A program made the translations under genes and the position numbers. From Branchinecta lynchi (lineage: Eukaryota > Arthropoda > Branchiopoda > Anostraca > Branchinectidae): a stretch of 64,000 nt of DNA. Below the pieces are notes generated by a model, which made no database searches, was not told the DNA's origin, and saw only the letters and a program-made list of their open reading frames with translations. The DNA is taken from the NCBI GenBank assembly GCA_023053575.1, contig JAKZAP010000018.1, positions 1,984,001 through 2,048,000 on the forward strand. Direction: 5' to 3'. Every line of letters begins with the position of its first letter. The first letter of the stretch is position 1. Below are positions 12,617-22,881 of this stretch, one piece after another.

Positions 12617-13844
12617 ATTGATTCTGTCAACACCTAGCAGCGAAAGCTTGCGCCGATCACCTGGGCATTTTGTGTTCAAACAGCCGGCAACTAAATCTAG
12701 AGGCCGTCCATCCGGTGGGTTAGCCACTTTTGTTCGAGCCAGCGAGTGTTCAGCACCACCAAAACTGTTCCAGTCTGGGTGATATGCTCTTGCCGTTCAG
12801 TCGGACAATGTTGTTCTTGTTAACGTATATTTACCGTGCGACCGGAGGAACATTGCATCACATAGTTCCTTTGCCAAGGCTTGTCAGAAAATCAGAACAC
12901 TTATATCGGACATTTCACGGAAAGGAATGAAATGGGCTCTTTTTGGGGATATCAACACTGATCTCCTAACTTCTTCTACGCGGACTGACTTGTTTTTCGA
13001 TTCTTTACATGTAACTCACAGTCTCATTGAGAAGTCTCTACCCTTTTCATACATACACAATCGTGGCACTAATGTTTCAAACCTTGATCATTTGATTGTT
13101 TCTGAACCATGTCTCATTGACGGTATTGTTGAGGCTGATGGGGAAAAATTATGGACGACCATCTGCCTCTGTCTTTCTGTTTGGTTGTCCCAGTTTTTGG
13201 AATCAGTTGTCCAAATCCCAAGAAGGCCTGGATCCAAAAGCGTGACTGGAATCGTATAGATGCTGTGCTCTACATTTCTACGTTAACTAATCTTCTCTCG
13301 CTTTTAATTCTAGTTAATTCAAATTATATTTTCAAGATGTGTACGTGTAGATGAAGTTAAGTCAAATTATATTTTCGAGTTGTACGTGTAGATGAAATGT
13401 CTACATATGTAATTGTCATATATTATTTGTGTGAATGACGATCCAGTGCTAGCGTGTATAATACAAGCTATTAAGGAAATAAAGTACAATATTAAAAAAA
13501 AAAAGTTCCTTTTCATCTTCTTCAGACTGGTAGCCTATAACAGCTATTACTTCAACCGTCGATATTAATTGCTATTATAGTGAGCTTGTCCATTGCTTGA
13601 AAGTGGCAATTCGAGTTGGGACAAGAAAACCTATATGGAAAGTCAGTCCTGAAGTTAAAAAGGTGAAAAATATGGCAAAATTTTGGCTAAAAATTTGGAT
13701 TGCTTATGGAAGCCCAGGGAATGGTACTGTATTTCATCTGAAAGCTAAAACGAAGCGTGAATACAAATCTTCACTTAGAATGCTCGTTTGAATGGCTTAG
13801 ATGCTCCGCTCTCACTGACAAAAAAGAGTGGCAAAAGGTCCATC
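12617..13844 (+). pseudogene. LINE endonuclease fragment, copy 2
   Basis: Near-identical to copy 1, with the same N-terminal truncation point, in-frame TGA, frameshift before DDHLPLSF and poly(A)-ended insertion. Small differences include TTAACG for TTATTG after the VVL motif and an extra GCC in TGGTAGCCTATAACAG. The shared lesions show that the fragment spread as part of the satellite and not by retrotransposition. Confidence 0.8.
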
Positions 13845-15041
13845 TGAGTTGGACTTCGTGAAATTTCAAATTAGGTGAAGCTGCTTATCAGGCCGAAACG
13901 ATTTCACCATCACGTGCAGCTAATATCTCAACTGTAACTCCCCCGTTTGTAGCGTCTAATGACTCCGATAAAGTTGCCAACTTGGGGTCAGGATCCGAGT
14001 TCGTTGTAGGGTCAGGATCCGAGTTCGTTGACTGAAATTTGACTAAGTCCAACTTGGAGTCAGGATCCGAGTTCGTTGACTGAAATTTGACTTAGTCCAA
14101 CTTGGGGTCAGGATCCGAGTTCGTTGACTGAAATTTGAAATTTGGAAAGAAGGGATGGTCGTCCAGTATGATGGTATTATCGTGCAGTGCGGTTGTTGGC
14201 GAGATCTGCAGTGAGCAAATCTTTAATTCAAGGGTTGAAATTCTTTTCTCTTTTAGCTGAAGTAATTTCTTCAGTTTCATGACTTCAGCTTGCAGAGCAA
14301 CTTTATCGGAGTCATTCGACGCTACAAACGGGGGAGTTACAGTTGGGATATTAGCTACACGTGATGGTGAAATCATTTCGGCCTGATAAGCAGCTTCACT
14401 TAATTTGAAATTTGACGAAGTCCATCCTGGGGTTAGGATCCGAGTTCGTTGTTGGGTCAGGATCCGAGTTCGTTGACTGAAATTTGACTAAGGCCAACTT
14501 GGGGTCAGGATCCGAGTTCGTTGGGTCAGGTCCAAGTTCGTTGACTGAAATTTGACGAGGTCCAACTTGGAGTCAGGATCCGAGTTCGTTGACTGAAATT
14601 TTGACTTAGTCCAACTTGGGGTCAGGATCCGAGTTCGTTGACTGAAATTTGAAATTTGGAAAGAAGGGATGGTCGTCCAGTGTGATGGTATTATCGTGCA
14701 GTGCGGTAGTAGGCGAGATCTGCAGTGAGCAAATCGTTAGTTCAAGGGTTGAAATTCTTTCCTCTTTTAGCTGAAGTAATTTCTTCAGTTTTATGACTTC
14801 AGCTTGCAGAGCAACTTTATCGGAGTCATTAGACGCTACAAACGGGGGAGTTACAGTTGGGATATTAGCTACACGTGATGGTGAAATCGTTTCGGCCTGA
14901 TAAGCAGCTTCACTTAATTTGAAATTTGACGAAGTCCAACTTGGGGTCAGGATCCGAGTTCGTTGGGTCAGGATCCGAGTTCGTTGACTGAAATTTGACG
15001 AAGTCCAACATGGGGTCAGGATCCGAGTTCGTTGACTGAAA
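13845..15041. repeat. Inverted junction plus satellite array
   Basis: It begins with the inverted ORF1 piece (13845-13977) and continues with 48-bp units and ORF1 blocks near 14202 and 14717. It is the 3' part of a ~2425-bp unit whose next copy follows directly. Private variants shared with the next copy are CATTCGACGC (14312) and AAATCGTTAG (14733). Confidence 0.85.
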
Positions 15042-16269
15042 ATTGATTCTGTCAACACCTAGCAGCGAAAGCTTGCGCCGATCACCTGGGCATTTTGTGT
15101 TCAAACAGCCGGCAACTAAATCTAGAGGCCGTCCATCCGGTGGGTTAGCCACTTTTGTTCGAGCCAGCGAGTGTTCAGCACCACCAAAACTGTTCCAGTC
15201 TGGGTGATATGCTCTTGCCGTTCAGTCGGACAATGTTGTTCTTGTTAACGTATATTTACCGTGCGACCGGAGGAACATTGCATCACATAGTTCCTTTGCC
15301 AAGGCTTGTCAGAAAATCAGAACACTTATATCGGACATTTCACGGAAAGGAATGAAATGGGCTCTTTTTGGGGATATCAACACTGATCTCCTAACTTCTT
15401 CTACGCGGACTGACTTGTTTTTCGATTCTTTACATGTAACTCACAGTCTCATTGAGAAGTCTCTACCCTTTTCATACATACACAATCGTGGCACTAATGT
15501 TTCAAACCTTGATCATTTGATTGTTTCTGAACCATGTCTCATTGACGGTATTGTTGAGGCTGATGGGGAAAAATTATGGACGACCATCTGCCTCTGTCTT
15601 TCTGTTTGGTTGTCCCAGTTTTTGGAATCAGTTGTCCAAATCCCAAGAAGGCCTGGATCCAAAAGCGTGACTGGAATCGTATAGATGCTGTGCTCTACAT
15701 TTCTACGTTAACTAATCTTCTCTCGCTTTTAATTCTAGTTAATTCAAATTATATTTTCAAGATGTGTACGTGTAGATGAAGTTAAGTCAAATTATATTTT
15801 CGAGTTGTACGTGTAGATGAAATGTCTACATATGTAATTGTCATATATTATTTGTGTGAATGACGATCCAGTGCTAGCGTGTATAATACAAGCTATTAAG
15901 GAAATAAAGTACAATATTAAAAAAAAAAAGTTCCTTTTCATCTTCTTCAGACTGGTAGCCTATAACAGCTATTACTTCAACCGTCGATATTAATTGCTAT
16001 TATAGTGAGCTTGTCCATTGCTTGAAAGTGGCAATTCGAGTTGGGACAAGAAAACCTATATGGAAAGTCAGTCCTGAAGTTAAAAAGGTGAAAAATATGG
16101 CAAAATTTTGGCTAAAAATTTGGATTGCTTATGGAAGCCCAGGGAATGGTACTGTATTTCATCTGAAAGCTAAAACGAAGCGTGAATACAAATCTTCACT
16201 TAGAATGCTCGTTTGAATGGCTTAGATGCTCCGCTCTCACTGACAAAAAAGAGTGGCAAAAGGTCCATC
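15042..16269 (+). pseudogene. LINE endonuclease fragment, copy 3
   Basis: Practically the same sequence as copy 2, displaced by 2425 bp, with identical lesions and the same insertion. It belongs to the second copy of the 2425-bp tandem unit. Confidence 0.8.
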
Positions 16270-18750
16270 TGAGTTGGACTTCGTGAAATTTCAAATTAGG
16301 TGAAGCTGCTTATCAGGCCGAAACGATTTCACCATCACGTGCAGCTAATATCTCAACTGTAACTCCCCCGTTTGTAGCGTCTAATGACTCCGATAAAGTT
16401 GCCAACTTGGGGTCAGGATCCGAGTTCGTTGTAGGGTCAGGATCCGAGTTCGTTGACTGAAATTTGACTAAGTCCAACTTGGAGTCAGGATCCGAGTTCG
16501 TTGACTGAAATTTGACTTAGTCCAACTTGGGGTCAGGATCCGAGTTCGTTGACTGAAATTTGAAATTTGGAAAGAAGGGATGGTCGTCCAGTATGATGGT
16601 ATTATCGTGCAGTGCGGTTGTTGGCGAGATCTGCAGTGAGCAAATCTTTAATTCAAGGGTTGAAATTCTTTTCTCTTTTAGCTGAAGTAATTTCTTCAGT
16701 TTCATGACTTCAGCTTGCAGAGCAACTTTATCGGAGTCATTCGACGCTACAAACGGGGGAGTTACAGTTGGGATATTAGCTACACGTGATGGTGAAATCA
16801 TTTCGGCCTGATAAGCAGCTTCACTTAATTTGAAATTTGACGAAGTCCATCCTGGGGTTAGGATCCGAGTTCGTTGTTGGGTCAGGATCCGAGTTCGTTG
16901 CCTGAAATTTGACTAAGGCCAACTTGGGGTCAGGATCCGAGTTCGTTGGGTCAGGTCCAAGTTCGTTGACTGAAATTTGACGAGGTCCAACTTGGAGTCA
17001 GGATCCGAGTTCGTTGACTGAAATTTTGACTTAGTCCAACTTGGGGTCAGGATCCGAGTTCGTTGACTGAAATTTGAAATTTGGAAAGAAGGGATGGTCG
17101 TCCAGTGTGATGGTATTATCGTGCAGTGCGGTAGTAGGCGAGATCTGCAGTGAGCAAATCGTTAGTTCAAGGGTTGAAATTCTTTCCTCTTTTAGCTGAA
17201 GTAATTTCTTCAGTTTTATGACTTCAGCTTGCAGAGCAACTTTATCGGAGTCATTAGACGCTACAAACGGGGGAGTTACAGTTGGGATATTAGCTACACG
17301 TGATGGTGAAATCGTTTCGGCCTGATAAGCAGCTTCACTTAATTTGAAATTTGACGAAGTCCAACTTGGGGTCAGGATCCGAGTTCGTTGTTGGGTCAGG
17401 ATCCGAGTTCGTTGACTGAAATTTGACTAAGTCCAACTTGGGGTCAGGATCCGAGTTCGTTGACTGAAATTTGACTTAGTCCAACTTGGGGTCAGGATCC
17501 GAGTTCGTTGACTGAAATTTGAAATTTGGAAAGAAGGGATGGTGGTCCAGTGTGATGGTATCATCGTGCAGTGCGGTAGAAGGCGAGATCTGCAGTGAGC
17601 AAATCTTTAGTTCAAGGGTTGAAATTCTTTCCTCTTTTAGCTGAAGTAATTTCTTCAGTTGTATGACTTTAGCTTGCAGAGCAACTTTATCGGAGTCATT
17701 AGACGCTACAAACGGGGGAGTTACAATTGGGATATTAGCTAGACGTGATGGTGAAATCGTTTCGGCCTGATAAGCAGCTTCACTTAATTTGAAATTTGAC
17801 GAAGTCCAACTTGGGGTCAGGATCCGAGTTCGTTGTTGGGTCAGGATCCGAGTTCGTTGACTGAAATTTGACGAAGTCCAACTTGGGGTCAGGATCCGAG
17901 TTCGTTGACTGAAATTTGAAATTTGGAAAGAAGGGATGGTCGTCCAGTGTGATGGTATTATCGTGCAGTGCGGTAGTTGGCGAGATCTGCAGTGAGCAAA
18001 TCTTTAGTTCAAGGGTTGAAATTCTTTCCTCTTTTAGCTGAAGTAATTTCTTCAGTTTTATGACTTCAGCTTGCAGAGCAACTTTATCGGAGTCATTAGA
18101 CGCTACAAACGGGGGAGTTACAGTTGGGATATTAGCTACACGTGATGGTGAAATCGTTTCGGCCTGATAAGCAGCTTCACTTAATTTGAAATTTGACGAA
18201 GTCCAACTTGGGGTCAGGATCCGAGTTTGTTGGGTCAGGTCCAAGTTCGTTGACTGAAATTTGACGAAGTCCAACTTGGGGTCAGGATCCGAGTTCGTTG
18301 ACTGAAATTTGACTTAGTCCAACTTGGGGTCAGGATCCGAGTTCGTTGACTGAAATTTGAAATTTGGAAAGAAGGGATGGTCGTCCAGTGTGATGGTATT
18401 ATCGTGCAGTGCGGTAGTAGGCGAGATCTGCAGTGAGCAAATCTTTAGTTCAAGGGTTGAAATTCTTTCCTCTTTTAGCTGAAGTAATTTCTTCAGTTGT
18501 ATGACTTCAGCTTGCAGAGCAACTTTATCGGAGTCATTAGACGCTACAAACGGGGGAGTTACAGTTGGGATATTAGCTACACGTGATGGTGAAATCGTTT
18601 CGGCCTGATAAGCAGCTTCACTTAATTTGAAATTTGACGAAGTCCAACTTGGGGTCAGGATCCGAGTTCGTTGTTGGGTCAGGATCCGAGTTCGTTGACT
18701 GAAATTTGACTAAGTCCAACATGGCGTCAGGATCCGAGTTCGTTGACTGA
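16270..18750. repeat. Inverted junction plus satellite array, last block
   Basis: The inverted ORF1 piece is at 16270-16403. ORF1 blocks follow near 16628, 17141, 17587, 17986 and 18425, separated by 48-bp units. Up to about 17380 it repeats 13845-14957 at +2425 bp. Beyond that it has its own arrangement. Minus-strand frames stay open through it because the unit length is divisible by three. Confidence 0.85.
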
Positions 18751-19980
18751 AAATTGATTCTGTCAACACCTAGCAGCGAAAGCTTGCGCCGATCACCTGG
18801 GCATTTTGTGTTCAAACAGCCGGCAACTAAATCTAGAGGCCGTCCTTCCGGTGGGTTAGCCACTTTTGTTCGAGCCAGCGAGTGTTCAGCACCACCAAAA
18901 CTGTTCCAGTCTGGGTGATATGCTCTTGCCGTTCAGTCGGACAATGTTGTTCTTGTTAACGTATATTTACCGTGCGACCGGCGGAACATTGCATCACATA
19001 GTTCCTTTGCCAAGGCTTGTCAGAAAATCAGAACACTTATATCGGACATTTCACGGAAAGGAATGAAATGGGCTCTTTTTGGGGATATCAACACTGATCT
19101 TCTAACTTCTTCTACGCGGACTGACTTGTTTTTCGATTCTTTACATGTAACTCACAGTCTCATTGAGAAGTCTCTACCCTTTTCATACATACACAATCGT
19201 GGCACTAATGTTTCAAACCTTGATCATTTGATTATTTCTGAACCATGTCTCATTGACGGTATTGTTGAGGCTGATGGGGAAAAATTATGGACGACCATCT
19301 GCCTCTGTCTTTCTGTTTGGTTGTCCCAGTTTTTGGAATCAGTTGTCCAAATCCCAAGAAGGCCTGGATCCAAAAGCGTGACTGGAATCGTATAGATGCT
19401 GTGCTCTACATTTCTACGTTAACTAATCTTCTCTCGCTTTTAATTCTAGTTAATTCAAATTATATTTTCAAGATGTGTACGTGTAGATGAAGTTAAGTCA
19501 AATTATATTTTCAAGTTGTACGTGTAGATGAAATGTCTACATATGTAATTGTCATATATTATTTGTGTGAATGACGATCCAGTGTTAGCGTGTATAATAC
19601 AAGCTATTAAGGAAATAAAGTACAATATTAAAAAAAAAAAGTTCCTTTTCATCTTCTTCAGACTGGTAGCCTATAACAGCTACTACTTCAACCGTCGATA
19701 TTAATTGCTATTATAGTGAGCTTGTCCATTGCTTGAAAGTGGCAATTCGAGTTGGGACAAGAAAACCTATTTGGAAAGTCAGTCCTGAAGTTAAAAAGGT
19801 GAAAAATATGGCAAAATTTTGGCTAAAAATTTGGATTGCTTATGGAAGCCCAGGGAATGGTACTGTATTTCATCTGAAAGCTAAAACGAAGCGTGAATAC
19901 AAATCTTCACTTAGAATGCTCGTTTGAATGGCTTAGATGCTCCGCTCTCACTGACAAAAAAGAGTGGCAAAAGGTCCATC
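18751..19980 (+). pseudogene. LINE endonuclease fragment, copy 4, at the array edge
   Basis: Fourth copy with the same premature TGA, frameshift and poly(A)-ended insertion. After the shared end GGTCCATC at 19980 the sequence leaves the satellite, so this copy marks the right-hand border of the array. Sequence 19981-20221 is non-repetitive at the scale of this window and shows no feature. Confidence 0.8.
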
Positions 19981-20221
19981 GGACAGATAAAGGTTCAGCT
20001 AAGCTGTACCTCGTTCCGCATTAACTACGGCTGACTGGACCAGCCACTACGGTTGGCTATTCAGTGGTTGCAAAAACCAGATTCAGCAGCACTATGAAAA
20101 TTTACTTCTTAAATACCTACCAAGGAAGATATTTCAACCTTTGTTCTTCCCGGGACTTCTTCTTCCATCGAAATTGCTTTCCGAAAATTATGAAGAAGTG
20201 GTTCCTCATATTCTGATGGCC

Positions 20222-21064
20222 TTAGTGCCGATTTTTTCCAAATTGAGTGTCCAGCTTTAACGCAACACCTCCAACTTCTGTTTCAAATTTGTTTTGCCAG
20301 GGTTTGGTTCTGAATAGTTTCCTCTCGGGCGAGTCAGATATAGCCAGGACTTCACAAGCTTCAGGAATAAGGGATTGCAAGGCGTCAGCGGTTATGGTGT
20401 CTGGAACGCTTCCTACAACACCAAAAAATTTAGGAGATAGAACTTTGGCAGTAGTCCCTTCTGGCAGACCCTTATTGAACGATTTCGCAACAACCTCCGC
20501 ATAAGAAGCACTTGAGGTGTGGACGATGAGACGGTTTCTTTGAGTGTTGGCTCTAACATTCGTGATCCCTTCGTTACTTTTGATGGTGTCTATGTGGTGC
20601 GTCCTGGAATCGATGTTGAGAAGATCGGAAGGGATATTATTTACAATAACAGTGTGCTTATCGGAGGGTGGTGGACACTGAATGGCCGTCATAGTCTCGA
20701 CAGCTGTGGAGACAGCAGCGCAACGATTAAGGGTAGTGACCCTTTCTGCAATGAGACGGACGTCATTAGAAATAGAACTTAGCTGGCTAGTCAACACGGA
20801 AATTGCAACTGCTGGGACGACTGGAACTTCGCTTGGAAACCGTATGACGAAGTCGGGAATAGCAACGTCCAATTCATCATAACGACGTAAAGCATCGATA
20901 ATGTCACATATGTGTATTTCTTCTTGGAGGGAGCTCGTCAGGAAAAGCTAGAGCCCACAATAACTTTTTCGCAGCAACAATCGCTTCAGCAGTGAAAAAC
21001 TCCGCCGCAAACTTTTTGACTGAAGTAGGATCGACAGTCGACACCAGAGTCAAGACTTTTCTGC
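20222..21064 (-). pseudogene. ORF1/gag-like retroelement reading frame, frameshifted
   Basis: Read on the minus strand, the first part (about 21064-20905) encodes KKFAAEFFTAEAIVAAKKLL and ends with PDELPPRRNT. The frame then shifts by one near 20905-20915 and continues as CDIIDALRYDELDVAIPDF through 216 further residues to a stop at 20222. The later part has a heptad-like stretch (LTSQLSSISNDVRLIAERV) followed by a compact alpha/beta-looking region (VIVNNIPSDL, NRLIVHTSS, AKVLSPKFFGVVG). This suits an RNA-binding ORF1 or gag-like protein of a retroelement. There are no Cys/His knuckles. The family is not identified and the frameshift makes the copy non-functional as it stands. Confidence 0.45.
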
Positions 21065-21209
21065 TAAAAATTCAGAGCAGGCTGGTACATCAGACAGCGA
21101 CCGTTCAGGTCAACTGCCAGTTGAAGACTGAAGACTTGAAGACCGAAGATTTTTCGGAAAAACAGTTGATTTTTTCCGTGAAAACAGTCGGTCTTTCTGG
21201 CTATCTGTA

Positions 21210-22881
21210 ACCTTTCAGGATTAAAATACCATAGATGACACTATTAATTATTACGAAACTACCTCATTGTTTTACATTATCGTTTGTACCGGTTGCGTAA
21301 ACAGTTACCGTCAGATTTATAGAAATCGAAGACAACGTTCAACCGATTCCTACTTACAAGTCCCTCTCCCGTGATAGACATCAATTTCACCGGAAACATA
21401 TAATGAGTACACCACCTAGCACAAGTTGCAAACCCCTCATCGCTGAAGATGATTGTAGCATAACAGCCGATTATTACTTACAAGTCCATTGCATGTCTTA
21501 CAATTAGGAACCAAATTGTTCTTACCAACGAATACACCGGACACAAATAACAGATGAGCTAACATGATTATGAGCTAACAGTCAACTGTTGCTTACAAGT
21601 CTCCTACATGTCTCACAACTGGTATCGTCTACTTTTGGTTTCAATGTGTACCTTACTACTGATGTTGTCAACCCCTTGAAACTTTCAAACCGGTTTCTCA
21701 TGAAGGAAGTTTTTTTCAAAAAAATTGATGACATATTCTTTGATCAGCTCATCAAGGGCTATCGATTGCCCTAACAACAACAAAATAATATCGGAAGAAG
21801 GGAACTTTATCGTTTTCAATCGTAGACATCGTGACGGATGAAAACTTGGAACAATATCTTGTATAATCTAGTTGTTATTATAAAGCTATCCGTAACTTTT
21901 CAGAACTGAAGCACCATAGATGACACTATTAATTATTACGAAACTACCTCATTGTTTTACATTATCGTTTGTACCCGTCGAGTAAATAGTTAGTCCTAGG
22001 TTACAGGGATAGACCGTCAATAGAAACTTTCTTACCGTGAGATTTATGGAAATTTAGTACAATGCGCCAATTTGCACAAGTTTCTAACCCTCCTTGAACC
22101 GATTCTTACTTACAAGTCCCTGTGTGCGAAGCGCGAATAGGTCAAACGAATTTTGTGTTGTTTCTGTCTCCAGGACAAAACCCCCTTTTTGGTTTGGTTG
22201 CAAAAAAATAACGAGGGATAGTATTTTTGTAAATATTAAGTTTTTAAAGAAAGAATATTTTAAGGAAAGGAGATATTAAGGAAGGAAAAAAAGAAAATAA
22301 GTTAATGTAGAGATAGAGGAAAGTGTAGGTGACGCTAAATATAGAGGCCGGTCACTGAAACAAAAAAAAATATAAAAAAAATTATAATTTAAAATATCAG
22401 ATGTTAGGACCGTTGGCGTCACCGAGGGAAGTGGAAGCGTAATAACCTGGCCAAATCATATTGGACAGGAAGAACGGAAAAGATGCTACGCGGAAATTAA
22501 TTAAAAAAAAGAGAAAAAAAAAGTGATAGTGATCCAGTGATAGACATCAAGTTCACCGGAAACAAATAATGGGTACACCAGCTAGCAAAAGTTGCAAACC
22601 CCAATTGTTGAAGATAATTGTAGTTTAACAGCCGATGATTACTTACAAGTCCCTTCCATGTCTTACAATTTTACCATCGAATACACCGGAAACCAATGAC
22701 ATGTACACGAACTAGCAAAAGCTGCAAACCCCTTATTGCCGAAGATGATTATGAGGTAACAGTCGACATGTCTCACAACTGGTATCGCCTATTTTTGGTT
22801 TCAGTGTGTATCTTACTACTGAGGTTGTCAACCCCGTGAAACTTTCAAACTGGTGTACCTCACGAAGGAATTTGTCTATCA
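21210..22881. repeat. Dispersed repeat family D, copy 1 (left part)
   Basis: Sequence containing several ~120-bp imperfect repeats with CTTACAAGTCC and AGCAAAAG(T/C)TGCAAACCCC (21351, 21471, 21590, 22638). It is homologous to 54750-55500. Comparison shows that this copy was interrupted twice, at 22122-22533 and after 22881. No reading frame of substance. Confidence 0.7.
22122..22533. mobile_element. ~410-bp insertion within repeat family D, A-rich at its right end
   Basis: Family D sequence ends at ACTTACAAGTCCC (22121) and resumes at AGTGATAGACATCAAG (about 22534), continuous with 55107-55140 in the other copy. The insertion contains several A-runs and ends GAAAAAAAAAGTGATAGTGATCC. That is compatible with a retrotransposed sequence inserted in the plus orientation, but no promoter or coding part is recognised. 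Confidence 0.45.
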
